From Geminicoccaceae bacterium (GTDB lineage Bacteria > Pseudomonadota > Alphaproteobacteria > Geminicoccales > Geminicoccaceae), in NCBI GenBank assembly GCA_025999455.1, contig AP024683.1, positions 2,606,451 to 2,670,450 on the forward strand: DNA of 64,000 bases, written 5' to 3'. A program made the position numbers and the translations under genes. The notes below the pieces were generated by a model that saw only the letters and a list, made by a program, of their open reading frames with translations, was not told the origin of the DNA and did not search any database. Below, one piece after another: positions 16,951 through 25,547 of this stretch (the stretch's first letter is position 1; each line of letters begins with the position of its first letter).

Positions 16951-17637
16951 GTGGAGAGCCTGGCCGAATTCGGCCACACCCTCTCGGTGTGGCTCCTTCC
17001 CGTCCTGTTCGCGATCACGCTCCACGAGGCGGCGCACGGCTGGGTCGCGGAGAAGCTCGGCGACGACACGGCGCGGCGGCTCGGCCGGGTCACGGCCAAC
17101 CCCTTGAAGCACGTCGATCCGTTCGGGACCTTCCTGCTCCCGGGCCTGCTCATCCTCTTGAAGTCGCCCTTCGTCTTCGGCTGGGCCAAGCCCGTCCCGG
17201 TCGCCTTCCACCGCCTGCGCGACCCCAAGCGGGGCATGGTCTGGGTGGCGCTCGCCGGCCCCGCGGTCAACCTGATCCAGGCCGTGTTGGCGGCTTGGGC
17301 CATGCACGTGACCGACCTGCCGCCCGCATGGATCGGCGGCTGGCTGCATCAGAACCTCAACAACGCGGTGATCGCGAACGTCTTCTTGGCCGCCTTCAAC
17401 CTCCTGCCCCTGCCCCCGCTCGACGGCGGCCGGATCCTGACGGGCCTCCTACCCGATCCGCTCGCCTGGCGCTTCGCCCGGATCGAGCGGCTCGGTCTCC
17501 TCGTCCTCTTGGGCCTCGCCGTCCTCGTGCCCCTCGTGGCCGAACAGCTCGGCTACGACTTCAACCCGCTGCTCCTCGTGCTCTTGCCCATGGCCGACCT
17601 CCTCTTCGACCTCGTGCTGCGGCTGGGCTTCTGGTGA
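16951..17637 (+). CDS. Site-2-type intramembrane metalloprotease (M50 family)
   Basis: A 228-residue membrane zinc protease with five or six hydrophobic segments. The zinc motif is HEAAHGW (residues 25-31), and the third ligand is in LPLPPLDGGRI (about 151-161), the NPDG-like site. There is no PDZ domain, so it belongs to the short M50 group rather than RseP. The GTG start is 3 nt after nagZ. The gene is regularly found between nagZ and scpA in alphaproteobacteria. Substrate unknown. Confidence 0.9.
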   Translation: MESLAEFGHTLSVWLLPVLFAITLHEAAHGWVAEKLGDDTARRLGRVTANPLKHVDPFGTFLLPGLLILLKSPFVFGWAKPVPVAFHRLRDPKRGMVWVALAGPAVNLIQAVLAAWAMHVTDLPPAWIGGWLHQNLNNAVIANVFLAAFNLLPLPPLDGGRILTGLLPDPLAWRFARIERLGLLVLLGLAVLVPLVAEQLGYDFNPLLLVLLPMADLLFDLVLRLGFW

Positions 17638-17644
17638 GGCTGCC

Positions 17645-18379
17645 TTGACGCTCGCCCCGGCGCGCGACTTCGCGGTCACCCTCGAGGGCTTCGAGGGGCC
17701 CTTGGATCTCCTGCTCGACCTCGCCCGCGCCCAGAAGGTCGATCTCGGCCGGATCTCGATCGTGGCCCTGGCCGACCAGTATCTCGCCTATCTCGAGCGG
17801 GCGAAGGCCGCTCGGCTCACGGTCGCGGCCGAATATCTCGTGATGGCCGCTTGGCTCGCTTACCTCAAATCCCAGCTCCTCCTGCCGCCCGCCGAGCGGG
17901 CCGAGCCGGAGGCCGCCGAGGCCGCCCGCGACCTCGCCGAACGGCTCGGCCGGCTCGAGGCGATCCGCGCCGCCGTCGTCTGGCTCGAGAGCCGGCCGCG
18001 GCTCGGCCGCGACCGGCTGCCGCGTGGTGCGGTCGAGCCCGTCCCGGTGCGGGTCGAGCCGCGCTGGGTGGCGCAGCTCGGCGCGCTCGTCGCGGCCGGT
18101 GCCCGGGTCGCCGCGCGCCGTGCACCCGAGCGGCTCCGCCTCGCCCGGCCGAAGCTCGTCAGCGTCGAGACCATGCTCGAGCGGATCGCCCGCCGTTTGA
18201 CCGGCCGTGAGTGGTGCGAGCTCGCGAGCTTCCTGCCGCCCGGGCTCGGAAGCGGGCTCGAACGCCGAGCCGCGCTCGCGGCCGGGCTCGTGGCCGGGCT
18301 CGAGCTCGCGCGGACGGGCGTGCTCGAGCTCGAACAGCCGATCCCCTTCGGCCCGATCCTCGTGCGACGCCGCGCATGA
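17645..18379 (+). CDS. scpA: Segregation and condensation protein A
   Basis: This is the kleisin subunit that bridges SMC heads in the bacterial condensin complex. The 244 residues fit the family. The N-terminal FEGPLDLLLDLARAQKVDLG (about 16-35) is the classic ScpA start, with YLVMAAWLAYLKSQLLLPP (about 62-80) following. The C-terminal winged-helix part is less conserved. The TTG start is 7 nt after the protease stop, and the stop overlaps the scpB ATG. Confidence 0.95.
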   Translation: MTLAPARDFAVTLEGFEGPLDLLLDLARAQKVDLGRISIVALADQYLAYLERAKAARLTVAAEYLVMAAWLAYLKSQLLLPPAERAEPEAAEAARDLAERLGRLEAIRAAVVWLESRPRLGRDRLPRGAVEPVPVRVEPRWVAQLGALVAAGARVAARRAPERLRLARPKLVSVETMLERIARRLTGREWCELASFLPPGLGSGLERRAALAAGLVAGLELARTGVLELEQPIPFGPILVRRRA

Positions 18380-19035
18380 GCGAGACCCGCCGCGATCCCG
18401 CACCCGCCGAGCCGGCGGCCGAACCGACGTCCGAGCCGCAGGCCGCGGGGCTCGCCGAAGCACCCGCGCGCTTCGGGCTCGAAACACCGAGCGAGGAGCC
18501 TTCCGGCCCCGATCCCGTCGCCCTCGTCGAGGCCTTCCTCTTCGCCGCGAGCGACCCCGTCGAGGAACGCGAGCTCCAGCTCCTGCTCGGCGGCCGGGCC
18601 GAGGTGGGGGCGGTCCTGGACCGGCTGCGCGCCCGCTACCGCGAGGGCGGGGTGCGGCTCGAGCGGATCGGCCGGGCCTGGGCGTTCCGGACCGCGCCCG
18701 AGCTCGCCCCCCACCTCGCCCGGACGGTCCGCCCGCTGCGCAAGCTCTCGCGGGCGGCCATGGAGACCCTCGCCGTGATCGCCTGGCAGCAGCCGGTCAC
18801 GCGCGCCGAGATCGAGGCGGTGCGCGGGGTGAGCCTCTCGGCGGGCACGCTCGACCTCCTCGTCGAGATCGGCTGGATCGAGCCCAAGGGTCGTCGCGAG
18901 GTCCCCGGTCGGCCGCTCACCTGGGGCACGACGCAGGCCTTCCTCGACGCCTTCGGGCTGGCCTCCCTCGCCGACTTGCCCAAACTCGAGGAGCTCGTCC
19001 GGGACGGGCTTTTCAAGCCCCCCACCGCCGACTAG
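18376..19035 (+). CDS. scpB: Segregation and condensation protein B
   Basis: A winged-helix dimer that binds ScpA in the SMC condensin. It is 219 residues long. About 48 N-terminal residues are Pro/Glu/Ala-rich and probably disordered. The conserved core begins ALVEAFLFAASDPV and includes RAAMETLAVIAWQQPVTRAE (about 133-152), the best ScpB signature, then GWIEPKGRREVPGRP. The ATG overlaps scpA. In many alphaproteobacteria tatA-tatB-tatC follow scpB directly; here an ABC ATPase gene intervenes and tatA is not seen. Confidence 0.95.
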   Translation: MSETRRDPAPAEPAAEPTSEPQAAGLAEAPARFGLETPSEEPSGPDPVALVEAFLFAASDPVEERELQLLLGGRAEVGAVLDRLRARYREGGVRLERIGRAWAFRTAPELAPHLARTVRPLRKLSRAAMETLAVIAWQQPVTRAEIEAVRGVSLSAGTLDLLVEIGWIEPKGRREVPGRPLTWGTTQAFLDAFGLASLADLPKLEELVRDGLFKPPTAD

Positions 19036-19089
19036 ATGCACAAGCGCGCGAAGGGCCGGCAGGGGGCCGGCCCGCGACGTCCAGGTGAC

Positions 19090-20175
19090 ATGGCCGCGGC
19101 GGCGATCCTCGCCCGCGAGCCCGGGCGGCAGGGTCTGCGCGTCTCGGGTCTCTCGCACCGCTACGGTTGGCGTCGGGTGGTCGAGGGTGTCGACCTCGTG
19201 GTGCCGCCCGGCGAGATCCATTGCCTCGTGGGCCCCTCGGGTTGCGGCAAGACGACCACGCTCCGGCTGATCGCCGGCCTCGAGACGATCCAGGAAGGCG
19301 AGATCTGGATCGACGGCCGGATGGTCGCCCGGCCCGGGGCCATGCTGCCGCCCGAAGCCCGCCGGGTCGGCTTGATGTTCCAGGACTTCGCCCTCTTCCC
19401 GCATCTACGGGTCGAGGAGAACGTGGCCTTCGGCCTGGCCGGTCGGCCCAAGGCCGAACGCCGCGCCCGGGTCGCCGAGCTCCTGCGCCGGGTCGACATG
19501 GAGCGGCACGCCAAGGCCTATCCGCACACCCTCTCGGGTGGTGAGCAGCAGCGGGTGGCCCTCGCCCGGGCCCTCGCCCCGGCCCCCGACCTCATGCTCC
19601 TGGACGAGGCCTTCTCCGCCCTCGACACGACGCTCCGCGCCCAGGTCCGCGAGGAGACGATCGCCATCCTCAAGGAGACCGGCACCCCCACCCTCCTCGT
19701 CACCCACGATGCCGAGGAGGCCGTCCGGGTGGGTGACCGGATCCACGCCATGGAGGGCGGGCGCATCGTCCAGAGCGGCACGCCCGCCGAGCTCTACCAG
19801 AAGCCGCGCGACCTGTTCGTGGCCGGTTTCTTCGGACCGGTGAACCGCTTCTCGCTCGAGGCCGGCCCGGGCTGGGTCGACACGCCGGTGGGCCGCGTCC
19901 TCGCCCCGGGCATCGCCGAGGGGACCCCCGTCGAGGTCGTCGTCCGGCCGGAAGGGATCGAGCTCGTGCCGCCCGGCCGCGGCCGTGGCGTGCTCGCGAC
20001 CGTGGTCGAGCGGCGCGATCTCGGGCCCGTCCATCTCATCTGGCTGCGGCTCGGCCACGGCGAGGTCGTCAAGGTCCGCCGGGCGATGCCGCCCGCGGTC
20101 GGCACCGGTGAGACGGTCGAGGTCGTGCTCGACCCCGCGCACGCCTTCGTCTATCCGTCGAGCGGCGCGCGCTGA
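19090..20175 (+). CDS. Iron(III)/spermidine-type ABC transporter ATP-binding protein with TOBE domain
   Basis: A 361-residue importer ATPase. It has Walker A LVGPSGCGKTTTL, the Q-loop MFQDFALFPHL, ABC signature LSGGEQQRVALARAL, Walker B LMLLDEAFSALD, the switch His in LLVTHDAEEA, and a C-terminal TOBE regulatory region (about 270-361). It resembles FbpC/PotA/CysA-type subunits, but no permease or binding protein gene is adjacent, so the substrate is open. I chose the ATG at 19090, preceded by AGGTGAC, over an earlier in-frame ATG that would add a basic, non-conserved 18-residue tail. It sits where tatA is often found between scpB and tatB. Confidence 0.9.
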   Translation: MAAAAILAREPGRQGLRVSGLSHRYGWRRVVEGVDLVVPPGEIHCLVGPSGCGKTTTLRLIAGLETIQEGEIWIDGRMVARPGAMLPPEARRVGLMFQDFALFPHLRVEENVAFGLAGRPKAERRARVAELLRRVDMERHAKAYPHTLSGGEQQRVALARALAPAPDLMLLDEAFSALDTTLRAQVREETIAILKETGTPTLLVTHDAEEAVRVGDRIHAMEGGRIVQSGTPAELYQKPRDLFVAGFFGPVNRFSLEAGPGWVDTPVGRVLAPGIAEGTPVEVVVRPEGIELVPPGRGRGVLATVVERRDLGPVHLIWLRLGHGEVVKVRRAMPPAVGTGETVEVVLDPAHAFVYPSSGAR

Positions 20176-20183
20176 GGTGGTCC

Positions 20184-20212
20184 GGTTGCGCCGCCTCCTC
20201 CCATTTGCCAGA
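20184..20212 (+). promoter_or_regulatory. Predicted promoter of tatBC
   Basis: TTGCGC (20184-20189), a 17-nt spacer and CAGATT (20207-20212) lie 54 nt before the tatB ATG, in a slightly less GC-rich stretch. This would give tatBC its own start of transcription. Confidence 0.4.
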
Positions 20213-20265
20213 TTCCCGGTCCGGAACACGCGGGGACGCGCTGCGGCGCGGACGGAGCCGAGGTG

Positions 20266-20700
20266 ATGCTCGACATCGGCTGGTCGGAGATGCTGGTCAT
20301 CCTCGTGGTGGCCTTGATCGTCATCGGCCCCAAGGATCTGCCCAAGGTGGCCCGCCAAATCGGCCGCTGGACGGGCAAGGCCCGCGCCATGGCGCGCGAG
20401 TTCCAGCGCTCCTTCGACGAGATGGCGCGCGAAGCCGAGCTCGAGGAGATCAAGGCCAATCTGCAGAAGATGAACCCCACGAACCTCGAGCACACGATCC
20501 GCGAAACGATCGACCCCGACCGCAAGCTCGAAAAGGCGCTCGACCTGCGCGACACGTTCGAGACCGAGACCCGTGCGATCCAGAACGCCCTCGAGCGCCC
20601 GGAGACGACCACGCCACCCCCGACCGCCGCGCCGCCGCCCGAGCCCGCGCTCGCGGGCCCCGGCGAGCGCCCCGGCGAGCGCAGCACGGACCGTTCCTGA
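20266..20700 (+). CDS. tatB: Sec-independent protein translocase subunit TatB
   Basis: A 144-residue inner-membrane subunit of the twin-arginine translocase that receives folded substrates with TatC. The N-terminal transmembrane helix and hinge read [20 protein letters not shown] then GPKDLPK. The Glu in the helix (residue 8) is the TatB hallmark that separates it from TatA. The amphipathic helix [20 protein letters not shown] follows, and the tail is Pro/Glu-rich. I chose the ATG after an in-frame GTG because relatives start M(F/L)DIGW. No tatA lies next to it. Confidence 0.93.
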   Translation: MLDIGWSEMLVILVVALIVIGPKDLPKVARQIGRWTGKARAMAREFQRSFDEMAREAELEEIKANLQKMNPTNLEHTIRETIDPDRKLEKALDLRDTFETETRAIQNALERPETTTPPPTAAPPPEPALAGPGERPGERSTDRS

Positions 20701-20703
20701 GCC

Positions 20704-21534
20704 ATGCCGCTCCTCAAGGACATCGACGATCGCGAGATGCCGCTGCTCGATCATCTGATCGAGCTGCGCAACCGGATCATGTACGCGGTCATCGCGCTCG
20801 TCCTGGGCTTCGTCGTCTGCTGGTTCTTCGCCGAGCCGATCTACCGCTTCCTGGTCCGCCCCTTGGCCGACATCTACGAGCAGATGGGCTACCACGATCG
20901 GCGGATGATCTACACGGGCCTCACCGAGGCCTTCTTCACCTATCTCAAAGTCGCGTTCTTCGCCGGTGCTTTCCTGACCTTCCCGTTCGTCGCCGCCCAG
21001 CTCTGGCTGTTCATCGCCCCGGGCCTCTACCGGCACGAGAAGGAAGCCCTCCTGCCCTTCCTGATCGCCACACCGGTGCTGTTCTTTATCGGGGGCGCGT
21101 TCGTCTACTACTTCATTTTCCCCGCGGCCTGGCAGTTCTTCTTGAGCTTCGAGACGACCCAAGTCGAGCCGGGGGCCCTGCCGATCCAGCTCGAGGCGCG
21201 GGTCGGCGAATATCTCGACCTCGTCATGAAGCTCATCTTCGCTTTCGGGATCGGCTTCCAGCTCCCGGTGGCGCTCACCCTCATGGGCCGGGTCGGCATC
21301 GTCACGGCCGACGGGCTCGCCAAGGGCCGCCGCTACGCGATCGTGGGCGTCTTCGTCTTCGCCGCGATCATCACCCCGCCCGACGTGATCAGCCAGGTCG
21401 GCCTCGCCATCCCCCTCATCGCGCTCTACGAGATCTCGATCTGGCTCGTGCGGCTCGCCGAACGGCGCAAGGCGGCGCGTGAGGCCGCCGGGTCGGCGAG
21501 CGCGGTGGGCGGTGCCGTGCAGCGCAGCGATTGA
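20704..21534 (+). CDS. tatC: Sec-independent protein translocase subunit TatC
   Basis: A 276-residue protein with six predicted membrane helices that recognises twin-arginine signal peptides. The N-terminal MPLLDHLIELRNRIM is the conserved TatC cytosolic start, with Glu in the LxEL motif. PFVAAQLWLFIAPGLYRHEK (about 96-115) and FAFGIGFQLPVALTL (about 179-193) are family signatures. It starts 3 nt after tatB and precedes serS by 63 nt, the conserved order. Confidence 0.97.
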   Translation: MPLLKDIDDREMPLLDHLIELRNRIMYAVIALVLGFVVCWFFAEPIYRFLVRPLADIYEQMGYHDRRMIYTGLTEAFFTYLKVAFFAGAFLTFPFVAAQLWLFIAPGLYRHEKEALLPFLIATPVLFFIGGAFVYYFIFPAAWQFFLSFETTQVEPGALPIQLEARVGEYLDLVMKLIFAFGIGFQLPVALTLMGRVGIVTADGLAKGRRYAIVGVFVFAAIITPPDVISQVGLAIPLIALYEISIWLVRLAERRKAAREAAGSASAVGGAVQRSD

Positions 21535-21597
21535 CAAGCCGCCGCCCTTCTTCTTGCTTGCCGCCCGCGCGCTCCTCGCCCGGAAAGGCCCCGTCCC

Positions 21598-22872
21598 GTG
21601 CACGATTTGCGCTGGCTCCGTGACGATCCCGGAGCGTTCGACCGCGCCCTCGCGCGCCGCGGCCTGCCGCCCGCCGCCGCCTCGATCCTCGCGGTCGACA
21701 GCGAACGCCGGGCGCTCGAGACGACCCTCCAGGAGCGGCAGGCCGAGCGCAACCGGCTCTCCCGCGAGATCGGCGAGGCCAAGCGGACCGGAGCGGACGC
21801 AAGCGCCCTCCTCGCCCGCGTGGCCGAGCTCAAGGACGAGGTGAAGGCCGGCGAGGAGCGGCTGCGCGAGCTCCAGGCCCGCCTCGAGAGCCTGCTCGCG
21901 AGCCATCCGAACCGGCTCGCCGACGACGTCCCGGACGGGCCCGACGCCTCGGCCAACCGGGTCGTCCGGGTGGTGGGCACGCCGCGTCGCTTCGCCTTCG
22001 AGCCCAAGCCGCACGAGGTGCTCGGTGCCCGGCTCGGGATGAGCCTCGAGCGGGCGGCGAAACTCAGCGGCGCGCGCTTCGTCGTTCTGAGTGGCCAGCT
22101 CGCCCGCCTCGAGCGCGCGCTCGCCGCCTTCATGCTCGATCTCCAGACCAAGGAGCACGGCTACCGCGAGGTCTCGGTGCCGCTCCTGGTCCGCGACGAG
22201 GCGCTGTTCGGCACGGGCCAGCTCCCCAAGTTCGCCGAGGACCTGTTCCGCGTCTCCTCGGGCCATTGGCTGATCCCGACCGCGGAAGTGCCACTCACCA
22301 ACCTGGTCGCGGGCGAGATCCTGGCCGAAGCGGACCTCCCCTTGCGCTTCACCGCCTGCACGCCCTGCTTCCGCTCCGAGGCCGGGGCGGCCGGCAAGGA
22401 CACCAAGGGCATGCTCCGCCAGCACCAGTTCTGGAAGGTGGAGCTCGTGAGCGTCACCACGCCCGAGACGAGTGCCGCCGAACACGAGCGGATGACCAAG
22501 TGCGCGGAAGAGTGCCTGAAGCGCCTCGAGCTGCCCTACCGGGTCGTCCTCTTGTGCAGCGGTGACACCGGCTTCGCCTCGGCCAAGACCTACGATCTCG
22601 AAGTCTGGCTCCCGGGTCAGGGGGTCTATCGCGAGATCTCGTCCTGCTCGAACTGCACCGACTTCCAGGCCCGGCGCATGCAGGCCCGCTACCGGCCGGC
22701 CGCGGGCGGCAGCCCCCGCTTCGTCCACACCTTGAACGGCTCGGGTCTGGCCGTCGGCCGGACGCTCATCGCGGTGCTCGAGAATTTCCAGGAGGAGGAC
22801 GGCTCGGTTCGCCTGCCCGGGGCGCTCGTCCCGTACATGGACGGGGTCGATCGCCTCGAGCCGGAGGATTGA
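21598..22872 (+). CDS. serS: Serine--tRNA ligase
   Basis: This class II synthetase charges tRNA-Ser and tRNA-Sec. Its 424 residues match. The N-terminal antiparallel coiled coil (about 28-105) binds the tRNA variable arm. Motif 2 spans [20 protein letters not shown] (about 257-276), and motif 3 is in [17 protein letters not shown]. The GTG start gives the expected [18 protein letters not shown] beginning. It ends 3 nt before surE. Confidence 0.98.
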   Translation: MHDLRWLRDDPGAFDRALARRGLPPAAASILAVDSERRALETTLQERQAERNRLSREIGEAKRTGADASALLARVAELKDEVKAGEERLRELQARLESLLASHPNRLADDVPDGPDASANRVVRVVGTPRRFAFEPKPHEVLGARLGMSLERAAKLSGARFVVLSGQLARLERALAAFMLDLQTKEHGYREVSVPLLVRDEALFGTGQLPKFAEDLFRVSSGHWLIPTAEVPLTNLVAGEILAEADLPLRFTACTPCFRSEAGAAGKDTKGMLRQHQFWKVELVSVTTPETSAAEHERMTKCAEECLKRLELPYRVVLLCSGDTGFASAKTYDLEVWLPGQGVYREISSCSNCTDFQARRMQARYRPAAGGSPRFVHTLNGSGLAVGRTLIAVLENFQEEDGSVRLPGALVPYMDGVDRLEPED

Positions 22873-22875
22873 GGC

Positions 22876-23652
22876 TTGCGCATCCTGGTCACCAACGACG
22901 ACGGCATCCAGGCCCACGGCATCAAGGTGTTGGAGCAGATCGCCCGGACCATCAGCGACGATGTCTGGGTGGTCGCCCCCGAGACGAACCACAGCGGCGC
23001 CGGCCATTCCTTGACCTTGCGCCGGCCCTTGCGCTGGCGGAAGGTCTCCGACCGCCACATCGCGGTCGACGGCACACCCACCGATTGCGTGCTTTTGGCG
23101 CTCCAGAAGCTCGTCCCGCCGCCCAAGCCGAACCTCGTCCTCTCGGGCGTCAACCACGGCGCCAACCTGGCCGACGACGTCACCTATTCCGGCACGATCG
23201 CCGCGGCCATGGAGGCCGTGCTCCTGGGCGTGCCGGCGATCGCGCTCTCGCAAGTCTGCCGCGACCGCCACAAGATCAAGTGGGCCACGGCCGAACGGCA
23301 CGCCCCGGAGGTGATCCGCCGGCTCGCGACCATGGAGTGGCCCGAGGACGTGCTCGTCAACGTCAACTTCCCGGACGTCCCGGCGCGCCGCGTGAAGGGC
23401 GTGAAGATCACGCGCCAGGGCAAGAAGAAGATCGGCGACCAGCTCGTCGAGCGGGTCGATCCGCGCGGCGAGCCCTATGTCTGGATCGGCGCGCTCAAGC
23501 AGGAACGCCTACCCGAGCCCGGAACCGACCTGGCCGCGGTGGCCGAGGGCTGGGTCTCGGTGACGCCGATCCATCTCGACATGACACACCGGCCGACCTT
23601 TCGTCACCTCGCGAACGCGCTGGGACTGGTGGAACGGTCGCCTTCCACTTGA
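22876..23652 (+). CDS. surE: 5'/3'-nucleotidase SurE
   Basis: A metal-dependent nucleotidase/exopolyphosphatase of stationary-phase survival. It is 258 residues long. The metal-binding Asp pair is in RILVTNDDGIQAHG (residues 2-15), Ser/Asn ligands are in NHSGAGHSLTL and LSGVNHGANLADDV, and YSGTIAAAMEA is a family signature. The TTG start is 3 nt after serS. In many alphaproteobacteria pcm (isoaspartyl methyltransferase) follows; here the next gene is the LysM/LytM lipoprotein. Confidence 0.97.
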   Translation: MRILVTNDDGIQAHGIKVLEQIARTISDDVWVVAPETNHSGAGHSLTLRRPLRWRKVSDRHIAVDGTPTDCVLLALQKLVPPPKPNLVLSGVNHGANLADDVTYSGTIAAAMEAVLLGVPAIALSQVCRDRHKIKWATAERHAPEVIRRLATMEWPEDVLVNVNFPDVPARRVKGVKITRQGKKKIGDQLVERVDPRGEPYVWIGALKQERLPEPGTDLAAVAEGWVSVTPIHLDMTHRPTFRHLANALGLVERSPST

Positions 23653-23678
23653 ATCGTGTCGGGCGCGCTCGTTAGGCT
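23649..23678 (+). promoter_or_regulatory. Predicted leaderless promoter of the NlpD-like gene
   Basis: TTGAAT (23649-23654), an 18-nt spacer and TAGGCT (23673-23678) end 6 nt before the ATG at 23685. The normal start point, 7 nt after the -10, would be the A of that ATG. No Shine-Dalgarno sequence precedes the ATG. Confidence 0.5.
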
Positions 23679-23684
23679 CCGCGC

Positions 23685-24746
23685 ATGGCGAACCGTCCGC
23701 ACCGCGCTTCGCTCCTCCTCACGACGGCGCTCCTGGGCGCCCTCGGCCTCGCCGCCTGCACGCCCTACCAGCCGGTCGTCCAACAGCCGGGCCAGAGCTG
23801 GGCCGAGGCCCGCGCCGCGGCGCAACGTGCCGCCGCCCGCGCCGCCGCCGAGCGCGCGGCCGGCCGGACCCATCGGGTCGAGCGCGGCGATTCGGTGCAC
23901 CGGTTGGCCAAGCGCTACGACGTGCCGGCGCGCGAGATCATCGCCGCCAACCGGCTCACCGAGCCCTACGCACTCAAGACGGGCCAGACGCTCGTCATCC
24001 CGGCCCGCCCGTCCGCCGCGCCCGTCCTGCCGCCACCCGAGGCCCCCTCGACCGTCGCCCAGGACCGGGCCTTGCGCGAGGCCGCCGCATCGGCGCCCGC
24101 CTCGGCGCCCGAACCGGGCGCGGCCGGGACGAGCGCGGTCCGGGTCGCCCAGCTCGATCCGCCGGCGGCACCGCCGGTCGCCGGTCCCTCGGGTGCCGGG
24201 CCGCGGCGGGCGGAGAACGCGAGCGAAGGCAAACTCGCCGGGGTCGCCCGGACGAGCCTTCCCGAACCCGATCCCGTGAGCCTGCGGCGGGCGCAAGAGG
24301 CGACCCCGCCCCCGCTCTCGGGCGAGGGCTTCCTGCAGCCGGTCGCCGGCCGGCTCGTGAGCGGCTTCGGCGACAAACCCGACGGCCGGCGCAACGACGG
24401 GATCAATCTCGCGGCCCCGCGCGGCACGCCCGTGAAGGCCGCCGAGAACGGGATCGTCGTCTATGCCGGCGAGTCGATCCCGGGCTTCGGCCGGCTGCTC
24501 TTGATCCGCCACGCCGACGGGTTCACGACCGCCTACGGTCATTTGGACCAGGTGCTCGTGGCCGTGGGCGACCGGGTCGAGCGCGGCCGGATCGTCGCCC
24601 GGGTGGGCGACACGGGCGACGTCAAGAGCGCCCAGCTCCACTTCCAGCTCAGGCGAGGCGCCGAGCCGATCGACCCGCGCCCCTATCTCGTGCGCGACGG
24701 CGTGCAAATGGCGGGCCGCCCACCGGCTCGCCATCCGGGCGGTTGA
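23685..24746 (+). CDS. NlpD-like lipoprotein with LysM and degenerate LytM (M23) domain
   Basis: A 353-residue outer-membrane lipoprotein. The signal peptide ends in a lipobox GLAAC (Cys25). A LysM domain (about 62-106) starts THRVERGDSVHRLA, a Pro/Ala linker follows, and the LytM/M23 domain spans about 245-340. The zinc ligands of active M23 enzymes are lost. Canonical HxGID reads NDGIN and HLHFE reads QLHFQ, while the later AYGHLD is kept. NlpD and EnvC show the same kind of loss and act as amidase activators, so an activator role at division is likely. Placement after surE is typical for NlpD. Confidence 0.9.
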   Translation: MANRPHRASLLLTTALLGALGLAACTPYQPVVQQPGQSWAEARAAAQRAAARAAAERAAGRTHRVERGDSVHRLAKRYDVPAREIIAANRLTEPYALKTGQTLVIPARPSAAPVLPPPEAPSTVAQDRALREAAASAPASAPEPGAAGTSAVRVAQLDPPAAPPVAGPSGAGPRRAENASEGKLAGVARTSLPEPDPVSLRRAQEATPPPLSGEGFLQPVAGRLVSGFGDKPDGRRNDGINLAAPRGTPVKAAENGIVVYAGESIPGFGRLLLIRHADGFTTAYGHLDQVLVAVGDRVERGRIVARVGDTGDVKSAQLHFQLRRGAEPIDPRPYLVRDGVQMAGRPPARHPGG

Positions 24747-24761
24747 GGCGGCGGATCGGGC

Positions 24762-25547
24762 TCAGCGCCAGGCGAGGAGGCGGCGTTCGAGGGCGCCGAT
24801 CGCCGCCCCGATCGCGAGACCGAGGATCGACAGCAACACCACACCGGCGAGCAGCCGATCGCTGCGCATGAGATGACCCGCTTGGAGGATCAGGGCACCG
24901 ATGCCGTGTTCGGCGCCGATCATCTCCGCGGCGATCAAGAGGACGAGCCCGATCGAGGCGGAGATCCGCGCGCCCGCGAGCACGCCGGGTAAAGCCCCCG
25001 GCAGGACGACCCGGGCGACGATCGCCCGCGGCGCGAGGTCGAAGGACTGCGCCATCCGCACGAGGCTCTTGGGGATCTGATCGACGCCCGAGGCGGTGGC
25101 GATCACGGTCGGGAAGAAGGTGCCGAGCGCGATCGTCGCGACCTTCGAGGCCTCGCCGATCCCGAGCCAGAGGATCAAGAGCGGCAGGAGCGCGATCTTG
25201 GGCACCGGGAAGAGCGCCGAGACGAGCGGCAGCCCGATCGAGCGGGCGACGCTCGAGATCCCGATCGCGAGCCCGACCGCCACGCCGAGGGCCGCACCCG
25301 TGGCCCAGCCCGCGGCGAGGCGGACGAGGCTCGCCTCGAGATGGCGGACGAGCTCGCCCGAGAGCGCCATCTCGAGGAGGGCCGCGAGCACCCGGCTCGG
25401 CGCCGGCAGCGTGAAGGGCGAGACGAGCCCCGCCCGGCAGGCGAGCTCCCAGACCGCGACGAGGACGAGGAAGGAGAGCCAGCCCAGATGCGGGATCCGC
25501 CGCGGCGCGAAGCCGCCGCCGCGGAACGGCACCTCACGCGGCGGCAT
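24762..25547 (-). CDS. ABC transporter permease (taurine/sulfonate/nitrate type)
   Basis: A 261-residue inner-membrane permease of the SsuC/TauC/BPD class with about six helices. The first helix is WLSFLVLVAVWELACRAG (about 23-40). The cytosolic EAA-type loop that contacts the ATPase is in ALGTFFPTVIATASGVDQIP and the following helix pair. The ATG at 25547 is the start that gives a normal length. The open frame continues far upstream but with no family resemblance. It belongs with the ATPase and binding protein on the same strand, but a 377-nt interval separates it from the ATPase, which is unusual. Substrate not determinable. Confidence 0.9.
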   Translation of the reverse strand: MPPREVPFRGGGFAPRRIPHLGWLSFLVLVAVWELACRAGLVSPFTLPAPSRVLAALLEMALSGELVRHLEASLVRLAAGWATGAALGVAVGLAIGISSVARSIGLPLVSALFPVPKIALLPLLILWLGIGEASKVATIALGTFFPTVIATASGVDQIPKSLVRMAQSFDLAPRAIVARVVLPGALPGVLAGARISASIGLVLLIAAEMIGAEHGIGALILQAGHLMRSDRLLAGVVLLSILGLAIGAAIGALERRLLAWR

